From Sulfurirhabdus autotrophica (lineage in GTDB: Bacteria; Pseudomonadota; Gammaproteobacteria; Burkholderiales; SMCO01), in contig NZ_SMCO01000004.1 of assembly GCF_004346685.1 (NCBI RefSeq), positions 122,727-186,726 of the forward strand: a stretch of 64,000 nt of DNA, written 5' to 3'. Positions 53,518 through 63,800 of this stretch are shown here, in pieces. How positions within the stretch are numbered: the first letter of the stretch is position 1; each line of letters starts with the position of its first letter. Made by a program: the position numbers and the translations under genes. The notes under the pieces are model-generated. The model saw nothing but the letters and a program-made list of their open reading frames with translations, ran no database searches and had not been told where the DNA came from.

Positions 53518-54774
53518 ATGAAACTGATCAACCTGTTTCTGGCCAATGCGATGACGCTGCTTGCTTGCCAAGCATTTGCGCATGGCCCGACAGTGACACC
53601 CGACCTGGAGGTATTTATTTCCGGTTCTTCAGCATTGCAAAAGACCCTGGGGAAGACAGCTGGGAGCATGATGCAAGCTGGCACTATCGATGTGTATTAC
53701 GATAATACTTCCGGCGGAAGCAACTACCGTGCTTATTTCGGTACGGTGAACGGCACTGGTACCGCACTGGACGGAAAGAAAGTGTTGATACATGAAAGCG
53801 CCGTCGGCGGCTCGCTCATGGGTGTGACCCCGGTTGCAAAAGCCACGGCTATCAGCCGCATGAAAATTGAAACTGCAACATGCACTTCCACCGGTGCAGC
53901 TTATCCGTCGGCTACCTACAATTGCAGCGCAACTGTGAATGCCGTGCCAGATGCAGGCGTATCCGATATGGAACCCAGTCTGTTCGTTGGCTCCAACCTG
54001 CCAATTGGCACGGTTCAACTGAATCAGACTGAATTAGGCCACTTGTTTGTTCAGAGCCAGAACGCCGTGGTATACGGAATCGCGGTAAGCGACAACGTTT
54101 ACGCGAATGTGACCAATCTAAGTCGATTTCAGATCACAAGCTTGTTGACTGGAAGCTATCAGGAATGGGGCCCGATTAATCCTTCTCTGGCAGGTCATTT
54201 CGTGCGAGTCGAACGCCGAGTGTCCGGTTCGGGCACTCAGGCTTCCGCTAATGCCTTTTTTGGTGGCTATCCATGCTCTTCAGGCTCAGTGGCTTTGGCA
54301 GATGCATCCTTTAGTAATGCAGGGCAATATGAAGTAGCGGAAAATGCCAGTTCGGGCAATGTAATATCAAGCTTAAACTCGGACTTCGCCGCTAACAAAT
54401 ACGCAATTGGGCTGTTGTCCACCGATAATGTCCCAGGCGCTTCCGATCACTGGCACTTTGTTTCCATCGATGGTGTTTCGCCGACCATTGCAAATGTGAT
54501 CGCTGGCAAATACGATTATTTTTTAGAGCAAACCATTCAATGGCGCTCTGTTGCTGTGAACGGCGTTGCCGCTCCGTCGGGCAATATGGACCTGTTCCTG
54601 TCTACCTTCAAAGTGCGTTCCGGTGACCCCATTATTATTGCCACATTGCCCGGCTTGGGCGCGCTGCCTGGGGACTATTTGCCGTTATTGGATAGTAACT
54701 ACAATGTGACCAATGGCGTGATGAGGGGCACTAGACAGGCCAATACATGCTCGCCGTATCAGCTCTTCTTTTAA
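53518..54774 (+). CDS. PstS-like exported substrate-binding-fold protein
   Basis: Exported protein of 418 residues. A signal peptide ends near CQAFAHGPTV. The start of the mature part, DLEVFISGSSALQKTLG, recalls the phosphate-binding-loop region of PstS/type II periplasmic proteins. GSGTQASANAFFGG near residue 237 recalls their second ligand loop. Cys-containing inserts and Gly/Ser-rich stretches make it longer than typical PstS. No Pst transporter genes adjoin and no CTERM signal is seen at its C-terminus (CSPYQLFF). A role as a solute binder or surface protein is possible. A terminator separates it from xrtH. Confidence 0.75.
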   Translation: MKLINLFLANAMTLLACQAFAHGPTVTPDLEVFISGSSALQKTLGKTAGSMMQAGTIDVYYDNTSGGSNYRAYFGTVNGTGTALDGKKVLIHESAVGGSLMGVTPVAKATAISRMKIETATCTSTGAAYPSATYNCSATVNAVPDAGVSDMEPSLFVGSNLPIGTVQLNQTELGHLFVQSQNAVVYGIAVSDNVYANVTNLSRFQITSLLTGSYQEWGPINPSLAGHFVRVERRVSGSGTQASANAFFGGYPCSSGSVALADASFSNAGQYEVAENASSGNVISSLNSDFAANKYAIGLLSTDNVPGASDHWHFVSIDGVSPTIANVIAGKYDYFLEQTIQWRSVAVNGVAAPSGNMDLFLSTFKVRSGDPIIIATLPGLGALPGDYLPLLDSNYNVTNGVMRGTRQANTCSPYQLFF

Positions 54775-54792
54775 TCAGCAAATCATCGAATA

Positions 54793-54836
54793 TATTCATC
54801 CTCCCGGTTTTCAGGGAAGGATGAATAAGTTTTTTG
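54793..54836 (+). terminator. Rho-independent terminator after the PstS-like gene
   Basis: Arms TATTCATCCTCCC (54793-54805) and GGGAAGGATGAATA (54814-54827), with one bulged base, are followed by a run of six T. It isolates the PstS-like gene from the XrtH locus. Confidence 0.85.
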
Positions 54837-54990
54837 ATGTTGATCTGTAAAAATCTGAAACGTAATTACGTCAGTGTGTCTATCCGCACGTAATAAATCT
54901 GCAATCTTCGTCAGAGATAATCAAAGAGTCCTTACAATTCTCATTGTTCTTAATTTGTGCTGGCCGGGTATTATATAGAGATGCTTGACT

Positions 54991-55560
54991 ATGGCCTTAA
55001 ACAATCTGCTTAACCCTGTTATGCACCGCGTAGAAAGACCTCGTATGTTTGCCAGAGAGCTACGCTTCGCTTTACTTTTCCTGTTGGCTTTTTTCCTGTT
55101 GCAGTATGGCTATTCTGCCAGCCGCGGCACAGCTTTCGAGCATCTTGTCATTGATGTTGCCACGGTGCGCCCGAGTGCGGCTATGATCAATTTGATCGCG
55201 CCAAAGGAGCAGGCCCAGGCAACGGGGCATCGCATCGTGTCACCATTAGGCGGACTGTCCATACTCAACGGCTGCGAAGGGACGGAAAGCATCTTTCTGC
55301 TGCTGGCCGCGATTGTGGCTTTCAGCGCACCCTGGAAACACAAACTGAGAGGCGCGCTCCTGGGCACCGTATTCATTTACCTGCTGAATCAGGGACGCAT
55401 TGTTTCCCTCTATTTTGCAGCACACTACAATCGTCACTGGTTCGACCTGCTGCACGGCACTATAGCGCCGACCCTAATCATCGTGCTGGGGTGTGTCTTC
55501 TTCCTGTGGTGGGCAAGTCGGGATGCGGCTGTCGGCAATGAACCAGCGTACCCTGCTTAA
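54991..55560 (+). CDS. xrtH: Exosortase H (IPTL-CTERM specific)
   Basis: Short exosortase of 189 residues with about five membrane segments. The catalytic triad is intact: Cys 95 in LSILNGCEGTESIFLLLAA, Arg 136 in LNQGRIVSLYFAAHY and His 155 in FDLLHGTIAP. Exosortase H is the type that recognises IPTLxxWG C-terminal signals, and an IPTL-CTERM protein is encoded two genes on. The ATG at 54991 is used; an in-frame TTG at 54985 adds two residues. A TATTAT box near 54969 may be its -10. It overlaps the partner membrane protein gene by 23 bp. Confidence 0.93.
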   Translation: MALNNLLNPVMHRVERPRMFARELRFALLFLLAFFLLQYGYSASRGTAFEHLVIDVATVRPSAAMINLIAPKEQAQATGHRIVSPLGGLSILNGCEGTESIFLLLAAIVAFSAPWKHKLRGALLGTVFIYLLNQGRIVSLYFAAHYNRHWFDLLHGTIAPTLIIVLGCVFFLWWASRDAAVGNEPAYPA

Positions 55561-56155
55561 GTCCGCCGCTGTTTTCCTGATCGCCTACCTGGCGTTGCTC
55601 GCCCTGTCCCTGCAATTTGGCCATCGCTACGTCGAACTGTTACTTCCCATTTACCATTGGGAGATAGGTTGGTTGACCCCGGACTATCGCATTCTGAGTC
55701 TGGGACTTCAGGATAACCGGGGTGAAGAAGTGATCGCCCTGAACCTCCAGCTGATGCATTACATCGTAGTGGAAGAGCACGTCCTTTCTCCGGGAGGAAA
55801 CATTTCCAGTTCGACGTTGGCGGGGCATGCATTGCAGGACGCAGTGCTGATGTTGAGCCTGCTGGCAGCCTGGCCGACCCGTCGCTTCTATAAACGTCTG
55901 CTGCTGTTAGCAGGTGCTGTGCCTGTCCTGTTGCTGGTGGAGATGCTGGATATCCCGCTGATGCTGCTGGGCAGCATGGACGATCTGATCTTGTCCCGTG
56001 TGGCACCAGATGCCAGCTCCTTTTTGGTTTACTGGATGCATTTCCTGGATGGCGGCGGGCGGCTGGCCTTGTCTATTGTGGGAGCTTTATTGGTCGTTGT
56101 TTTTGGCAGACTCTGGTTTTCAAGTCCAGCTATGCCTCGTCAGAACGTATTATGA
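55538..56155 (+). CDS. Exosortase H-associated membrane protein
   Basis: Membrane protein of 205 residues with one N-terminal segment (about 8-28), a periplasmic part (about 30-105) and three C-terminal segments (LLLLAGAVPVLLLVEMLDIP and others). It matches the position and topology of the protein always paired with XrtH; its biochemical role is not known. The frame is open to 55493, but the ATG at 55538 gives a clean start, MNQRTLLKSAAVFLIAYLAL, and a 23-bp overlap with xrtH, implying translational coupling. An accessory or assembly role for XrtH is inferred. Confidence 0.87.
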   Translation: MNQRTLLKSAAVFLIAYLALLALSLQFGHRYVELLLPIYHWEIGWLTPDYRILSLGLQDNRGEEVIALNLQLMHYIVVEEHVLSPGGNISSSTLAGHALQDAVLMLSLLAAWPTRRFYKRLLLLAGAVPVLLLVEMLDIPLMLLGSMDDLILSRVAPDASSFLVYWMHFLDGGGRLALSIVGALLVVVFGRLWFSSPAMPRQNVL

Positions 56156-56340
56156 CATAGTTATATCGGCCTACAAAAACACCACGCTATCTTCATAAAT
56201 ATGTCATATCGATCGGGTAAAATTCTTCCAATAGAATACACCTACCTCTCAAGGCGCGCTGACCGCGTGGCATCCCTCGTAAGGTTTCGATAATACAATA
56301 TTTTTGGGCAACGCATAGCGGAGCCCTTGGGAGGGTTACC
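56156..56340 (+). promoter_or_regulatory. Leader region of the IPTL-CTERM gene
   Basis: No gene is seen. The end of the region has GGGAGGG, a strong Shine-Dalgarno 6 bp before the GTG start. The 140 bases before that contain G/C-rich segments that could fold, but no riboswitch consensus was matched. Confidence 0.4.
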
Positions 56341-57783
56341 GTGAGTGCATGCTCTCGTTTAGTTATCCGGACTACAATTTTAACCCTCCTGTTTTCTTCC
56401 GCGGGCGTGTGGGCGGCGGCAACCCCTACCCAGATCAATAACGCCAGAACCACGGGGCTAGCGTGGCTCTTTCAGCACCAGAAAGGTGACGGTAGCTGGT
56501 CAGCGATTCAAGGTCTGGAGGTGCAATCGACGAGCGCGGTGCTCGATGCCTTTATGAAAGCCGGGATTCTGCGCGGTAACGCCTACAATGCCGGAGTTGC
56601 CAAGCTCGCCAACGTCCAACCCTCAAGCGTGGATGGCAAGGCCCGTCAGATCGCAACCTTGCTGCACGTGGGCGATGATGTGACGCAGCGTGCAAGCCAA
56701 CTTCAGGCGAGCAATAACCTCTACAAGGCATGGGGCTCTCTGCCGGGTTACGGATCGAGTCCGGTAGATACCTCCCTTGCGTTGTCTGCGTTACTTGACG
56801 CAGTACCTGGATATTCCAACAACGATGCGTTTTCGGCACTCTGTGGCGCAATCCTGCCGACGCAGGGTGGAGGCGGTGGCTGGTCCTATCTTGGGCAAGG
56901 CGCAAGCGCACCTGTGTCCGCATCCGCTGCGAGCATACTCCCCACCGCCTACACGATTCTGCTTCTCCAGAAAATCAATACCCGCTTCCCGGGAGGTACT
57001 TGCGGTAATGGTATTTCTTATACCTTCTCGACGGTGATTAACAACGGCATCAATTTCTTGCTGACCAAACAGAGTCCTACAGATCATGGCTTTGGCGAAA
57101 ACGGTACGAGCGGCGCGCTGGAAACTGCTCTGGCTTACCTGGCCATCTCTGCCGTCAATCCGCTCCACGCAGCCTTGGGGCCAGCGCAGGATTACCTGAT
57201 TGCAAGCCAGATCAATGGGGCATGGGGCAACGATCCTTTCCAGACAGCACTCGCGCTTCAGACATTGCCTGTTCCCTCACCAGCATTGACCTTCAGCAGC
57301 AACGACGGGATTCCGGATGTCGTAAAAACCCAGCTGGCTATCAACACCGTCGCGGATGGCAGGAATTTGCTGCCAGGCAATGGCCAGAGCGTGGCAGGGG
57401 TGACGGCTTCACTTGTCGTGGCTAATGCAGTCCTCAATCAGGCGTTCAATTACACGCTTCAAGCGAGCGGCGGCACGCCACCCTATACCTTCAGCATTCT
57501 CTCAGGCAGCTTGCCGGACGGGTCTCCCGGGTTTGCGCTCGCCTCCAACGGCATTATCAGTGGTACGCCCACAGCCGTTGGTCCTTTCAATTTTACTTAT
57601 CAGGTGCGCGACAGTTTGAATGCAACTGCCTCCGTGGCTGGACAGATTTTAGTGAGCGAACCTGTTTCGGCTAATAGCGACAATGATGTGCCGACGCTGC
57701 CAGAGTGGGGGGCAATCCTCATGGCTGGGCTGTTGCTCACGTCCATGGTCGTTATTGACCGCCGCCGGAATAATAACCGCTGA
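56341..57783 (+). CDS. IPTL-CTERM sorted protein with squalene-cyclase-like helical toroid
   Basis: Exported protein of 480 residues. Signal peptide to about 28 (SSAGVWAAATPTQ). Residues 35-325 are an alpha/alpha-toroid of the prenyltransferase/squalene-cyclase repeat type: WLFQHQKGDGSWSAIQGLEV, GGGGGWSYLGQG, HGFGENGTSGALETALAYLA and GAWGNDPFQTALALQTL, each with the Gly-x-Trp turn. Residues about 350-445 are an Ig-like putative cell-adhesion domain (GGTPPYTFSILSGSLPDG). The C-terminus is an IPTL-CTERM signal: DVPTLPEWG, a hydrophobic segment, then DRRRNNNR. XrtH would cut and release or anchor it. Start is GTG with a GGGAGGG site. Catalytic Asp motifs of true cyclases are not seen, so binding is more likely than catalysis. 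Confidence 0.9.
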   Translation: MSACSRLVIRTTILTLLFSSAGVWAAATPTQINNARTTGLAWLFQHQKGDGSWSAIQGLEVQSTSAVLDAFMKAGILRGNAYNAGVAKLANVQPSSVDGKARQIATLLHVGDDVTQRASQLQASNNLYKAWGSLPGYGSSPVDTSLALSALLDAVPGYSNNDAFSALCGAILPTQGGGGGWSYLGQGASAPVSASAASILPTAYTILLLQKINTRFPGGTCGNGISYTFSTVINNGINFLLTKQSPTDHGFGENGTSGALETALAYLAISAVNPLHAALGPAQDYLIASQINGAWGNDPFQTALALQTLPVPSPALTFSSNDGIPDVVKTQLAINTVADGRNLLPGNGQSVAGVTASLVVANAVLNQAFNYTLQASGGTPPYTFSILSGSLPDGSPGFALASNGIISGTPTAVGPFNFTYQVRDSLNATASVAGQILVSEPVSANSDNDVPTLPEWGAILMAGLLLTSMVVIDRRRNNNR

Positions 57784-57843
57784 TCACAATAAAATTGAGA
57801 AGGGTGTCACCACCTGCCACTGGAATTCATCATGGAGAATAAC

Positions 57844-60800
57844 ATGTCTTTGTTTGTCCGCCGCGCCCCGGCCTGCCTGCTTGGCATCCTGTTTTCTCTG
57901 GCCTCGTTTACGGCAGGTGCTGCGCACACAGACCATGCGCCCATTCCAGACGCGGTAGTGCAGAAGCTGGTTAAACAGCCCGCATCCGCAGCCCCCAGCT
58001 TCGCCGAAACACTCAACAAGGATCTGGATGATCTCGCGGAGATTGCGCGACCGGTGGCTGAACGTGCAGCCCGGGCATTATCCGCATCCGAGCAGAAGTC
58101 AGCGGGCGAATCGCAAAGGATGTTGGCAGCCGGTAAGCGGGCCGAGTTGGCTGGACTCCGCAGCCAGGCACGGGAGGAGTTTGGCAAAACCCGTCAGCGC
58201 CTGGTGGCCCTTGGCCTGGCTGGCAAAGTTAAGGCTTGGGATGGGCTTTTGGCCAATGCAGAGCAACGGTTTGATCGTCTCGATAAAGCGCTGGTTGATG
58301 TCGATGTGGCCGATGGCAACGGTCGGCAGCGCGCATTTCGTCATCTGCAAGCGGAACTCAAGGCGGTACGCGGCGATGAGGCAGCCCGTAACATGGGCGT
58401 AGGCGAGTTGCCTGGGCCCACGTTCCGCCACGATGTCACGCCTGTGGCACGCCCGGTTGAACCCAGCAACCAATTGCCCAAGTACCTGGCATCCCGTGCT
58501 CCGGCCAACAATGTTTATGCTTTCCTGGGGAATACCCTGCTCGCAGCCGTACCGGCAACGCCGCCCGAAGCTGTCAGTTGTGGTTATGTTAAAACGCAAG
58601 ATCTGGCGGCAACGGCAGATGCGCCCCAGACTACGCAAATCCAGAAGCTGGCTGAGCAACTCGGCTATTCGCCTGCGCGGATATTTGAGTATGTTTCCAA
58701 CAACATCCAGTTCGAGCCCTATTACGGTTCTCTCAAGGGTGCCATGGGTGCGCTGAATACCAAAGCTGGTGGCCCGACCGATCAGGCATCATTGCTGATC
58801 GCCTTGTTGCGGGCATCCAACATCCCGGCCCGTTATGTACGCGGCACGGTGAAGATAACCGATCCATCTCCAACCTCTCCGGCAGCAGATGGCGGGCGTA
58901 TGGCACGCTGGGTAGGCGCTAAATCCTATGCTGGTGCAGCTGCTATTCTGGCGGCCGGAAAGTTCAATACCACGTTATTTCATAACAGTGCCCTACAAAA
59001 TAATGCTGTCCAGTTTCAGCACGTTTGGGTAGAAGCCTGTGTGCCCTATGGGCGTTACCGGGGCGCTGCAGTGGATAACAGCGGCGAACGTTGGATCCCG
59101 CTCGATCCGAGCTTCAAGGACAAATCTTATCAAGCAGGCATAGCGACCTCGGTCAGTTTCGATTATCCGGGCTACCTGGCGGCCCGCACCAATGGCCCCG
59201 ACAGCCTGCCGCAAGAAGCCTACGCTCAGCAGGTTCAAACAATAGTCAGAAACGCCAACCCGGATGCGACGGTGGGGGATGTACCCTACAAAGGGACGCA
59301 GAATCCCTTGACGGTTGATATTTTGCCGGCGTCCTTGCCCTTTGAGGTCGTCAACTTCACGAACTGGCCAAGCACAACCTCGCCGGAAGCCTATCAGTTA
59401 CCACCAGATCACCGTTACCGGTTCAGTATCAGCGGTTTGGGTCTTGCATCCCCTTATAACCTTTATTTACCAGATGTGGCGTTATCCCGCGTAACATTAT
59501 CCTTCAAGGGAGCGACACAAGGGGATCAGACCTTGCTGGATGCCTGGCGCACCGACAACAATACGAGTTCTGCCATCCCCCTTTGCAATACAGTGAGTGT
59601 CGTGCCGGTGCTGCGGGTAGAGGGGCAGGATAAGGGAATCTCCGGGGCAGCCGTCGATCTCTGTTCTACGAAAAATGCACTTTCCCTGAGTGTCTTTCTT
59701 GACGAGTTCTCCGGAACTGCCCAGACCGTAAACTACAATAACATCGGGGCCGCGAACCTGCTTGCCCTGCAGGGGTATGCCTTCCAGGGATCCGACGCTG
59801 TACTCGCCCAGCGTGCAGCGATTCTGCTCGCCAACGTCAACAACACACCCAATCCCAACGCCACGGCGGATACGCTCGACAGTACCGAAGGTGAGTTCCT
59901 GAACCTGGTTGGGCTCAAGTACATGCGCTACATCTCGGATGCAGCCAAAAAAGTGGGCGGCATTAACGGCGGATCAGGAGAGAGCGGTAATCACATGGGG
60001 CTCGCTTCCTCCCAGATCAAGGTGCAGTACTTGTTCGATCTGCCGTTCGCGGTCAACCGCGCGGGTTTCTTGGTGGACATGCCGGGCGTCATCAGTCGTG
60101 ATGTGGATCTCAGCACCGGATCTCCGGTATGGGCCACTTTCAAACTGGCGGGCTATGCCGGATCGGCCTACGAGGCCTATGTCTGGCAGGAAAATGCCCA
60201 CCTCGACGCGGTCAGCACCATACGCGGCTTGCAGTATGCCAATGAGCCAGTTCAGAACATCGGCAACGTCATCATCAATAGCGCCAACTGGTCTTCGGTT
60301 CGCCCGCTGCTATCGGTTTATCCGGGCGCCACCGCGGATGACTGTTCCTACAGTCTTGCTACGCTGCAATATCCGCGCTGCATGATCGATTCCCCGAACA
60401 CCACCGATACCACCAAGCCGGTTGGTATTTTGGGGCTGGTGAACCTGGGGTACAGCATTACCTTGCCCAAGTCTCTGATCCAGTATGGCGACTGGAAAGG
60501 CTATGTCTTCGCCAGCGAGCGCAGTGTCGCCAACCCTTCTGACACGATATGCAATGGCGTGTTTTGTGCGAGTTACGCCATCAACAAACTGTCTGGCGGC
60601 GCTACGATCAACACCCTGATATCGAGCCTTTTCAGTCCGACACTGAACACGGGCTTCTACGCTACGCAGGAATCCCCTGCGTACCTGCAGCAAATCAGTA
60701 ATCCGTTTGGCGGGACTAACAATTCCACCCTGGCCAACGGCCCACCAGTAACAGCTGGTGGCGACCCGGTCAACATGGCGTCCGGCAATATGTACCACAC

Positions 60801-63800
60801 CGAGCGCGATATCACCATTAAAGGCCGCGGCGGATTGCCTATGGTTTTCGAACGATCCTATAATAGCCGTCAGCCAGTGGATGGTCCGCTGGGCTACGGC
60901 TGGACCCACAGCTTCAACCATAGCCTCAAGTTTTATGGAGTTGAGGGTGGTGCCGCCAAAGTTTCCTGGATTGATGGCACCGGTGCCGAGAAGTTCTTTG
61001 CCACTACAGGCCAGACCGGTGGCAATCTCGCGGTGGGAGTCATCCCCAGTCCCGCAGGCGTATTCGTGACCTTCCAGCGCAAGGCCGACGGCAGCTATAC
61101 CCTGCGCGAAAAGAATGGCCTGACCTATCAATTTGAAACCGCCACCGGCCCCAGCGGTGTGCCTGGCCCCGCAACGATACCGGTCACCGCGCGCTTGCAG
61201 TCGATTACCGACCGCAATGGTAACGCGCTGAACCTGAGCTATTCTGCATCCTGTGGCAACAATCTGTGCAGTGTCACTGATGCGCTGGGGCATGCGCTGA
61301 CCTTCACCTACGTGGGCAGCCATCTCACCCAGATCCAGGACTTTACCGGACGGCAGTACCAATACGGCTACACCGACGGCAGCGGTAACCTGACCAGCTT
61401 TAAAAACCCGTTGTCAGTGGCCAATGCCACTACCCTGCCCCCCGTTACCTATAGCTACTACACCAGCGTTGACGGTACCAGCCTCAACCACCTGATGAAG
61501 CAGTACATCCTGCCGCGCCGCAATGGTATGAAATTCGAGTATTACGCCAACGGTCGAACTTTCCGCCACACCGTGGTCAATACCGATGGCAGCCTGTCTG
61601 CGGATCAGATCAACAGCTTCGCCTACAACGATTTCCGCCGGGAATCCTTCCAGGTCAACGAACGCGGCCTGGAGCGCCACTTCTTTTTCGACCCCAACGG
61701 CAATCCCTTGAAGATTGTCGAAGAAAACGGCGCCGAGCACAGCTACCAGTACAACCAGAGCGGGCAGCCGTTCAGTCGTACCGCCAAGACCGATCCGCAA
61801 GGACTTTTTACCCAGTACGCCTATGACGCCAGCGGCAATGTAACGCAGATCACCACACCAAGAAACGCCACGGTCAAATTCTTCGACTTCACTGCCTATA
61901 ACCAGCCGCGCCGTATTCAGGACGCACGCGGCAACTGGACCATCCTGCGGTATGACCCCGCCGGCAACCTGAGCGACAGCATTCGTACGGTCGCCACCTA
62001 TACCCCCTCCACCTGCAGCGGCGAATGCGCAATCCCTGCTGCCGCGCAAATCCTGTCCTGGAGCGTCAACGGCTATGATAACCATGGCAACCTGACCAGC
62101 AGCAAGCGCGTACGCGATTTTGCCGGCCAAATCGCCAATAACACGCCGACCAGTACCACCGGCCCGATCGTGGCCTACACCTTTGACGCCAACCAGCTCA
62201 ACGCCACCACGGTCGCGCGCACCGGCATCAAGAATACCGATGCATCACCCTCCACCCAAAGTGCTGCGCTTGGCTACGATCCTCTGGGTCGCCTCATAAC
62301 CGGTATTGACACCGACTGGTACCCCACCAGCTTCACATACGACACTGTTGACCGTATCATCCAGGCCACCGACCGGTTGGGAAAATTGCGCGACTACCAG
62401 TTCGATGCCAACGGCAACCCAGTCGGACAAAAGCTCAAAGTTGATTTGTACGGTACTCAAACCCTGGTGGACAGTAGCGCCGCCCGCTATGACGATGCGG
62501 ATCGCCTGCAGGCTGCCACCGACGCCGGCGGCAATGTCACCGGCTACAGCTATGATGCCACAGGCAACGTGGTCAGCGTCACCAACCCCGACAATTACAG
62601 TATCGGCATCGGCTATGATGCGGCCAACCGCGCCGTACTCGCCTATGATCAGGAAAATAATGCGGTTTCCTCCAGCCGTGATGCCGACGGCAAGGTGCGC
62701 AGTATCACCGACCCCAACGGCAACACCGTCAGCAATACCTACTGGGACGCCACCCGCGACGGGCGACTGAAAACCGTCAGCTCGCCCGCGATTCAGAGCT
62801 ATACCTCAGGTCGCACACTGCAGTATGACTATGATGAAAACGGCAACGTCACCAGCCTCACTGAAATACCTGCAGGCGGGAGTGGTTTGAGCAACCGTGC
62901 CACCACCTCGCAATACGACGAACTTAACCGTCCCACGCGCATCGTTGGCCCGCAATACACCGATGCCGCCTTTGGCGCCGTGTGCCCGGTCACCGTCTAT
63001 AGCTATGATAGCTTAAGCCGTCGTACTCAGGTCAAAGCCGGCTACACGCCGAGCCCCTGTACCAGCGCCGCCGCAGACATCACAAAAGTGCAGGAAACCC
63101 TGGCGTTTGACGACTTCAACCGCAAGACCAGAAGCACTGACGCCCTGGGCAAGTTCTGGAGCATCGTCTATGACGCCAACAATAACGCCACCAGCGTCTC
63201 CGATGCCAAAAATCAGATCACCAGCTTTACCTGGGACACTGGCCATCAACTGTTAAGCCGAACCGAACAGGGCGGGCGCAAGACTACCTATCAACGCAAC
63301 GTCCTGGGCCAGCTGATCCAGACCGTTCACCCGGAAGCCACCACCACCTTCGGCTACGATAATACGCACCGTCTCGCTTCGGTCATCGACAGTCGCGGCC
63401 TCAAAAACCTCAGCTACAGCTGGAGCCCCGGCGGCCTGTTGAATCACCTCACCGACAGTGATGGGCGCATTACCAGCTACCTGTATGACCCGGTAGGTCG
63501 ATTGGCTGGCGTCACCGCGCCCAACAACGATACCGTTACCTACCGTTTCGACGCAGGCGGACGTCTCACCGAAAGGTGGCTGGCCAACAATGCATCAGCC
63601 CGTTACGCCTACAATGCCGATAACAGTCTCAAGCAACTCGTCAACCGCAACACCGCCAGCACCATCCTGAGCCAGCATGACTATACCTATGACGGGGTGG
63701 GCAACCGCGCCAGCCAGACCGAGAACATTGGCGGCAGCACGCTTAACTACGCCTACAGCTATGATGAACTGAAACGCCTGACGCAAGTCACCAACGGCAC

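Noticed and set aside
53209..54990. Opposite end of the comM element close after the 636-residue gene
   Set aside because: No inverted TGCGA array and no comM 3' sequence could be found in this interval.
56156..56340. Possible cyclic-di-GMP riboswitch in the leader of the IPTL-CTERM gene
   Set aside because: G/C-rich stretches and a GGTTACC end recall GEMM leaders, but the conserved core elements are not present.
60310..61362. 350-codon minus-strand open frame opposite the RHS gene (and others at 61414-62130, 58099-58659)
   Set aside because: Low-complexity Gly/Ala/Val-rich translations caused by G/C-rich YD-repeat coding on the other strand; no domains and no start signals.
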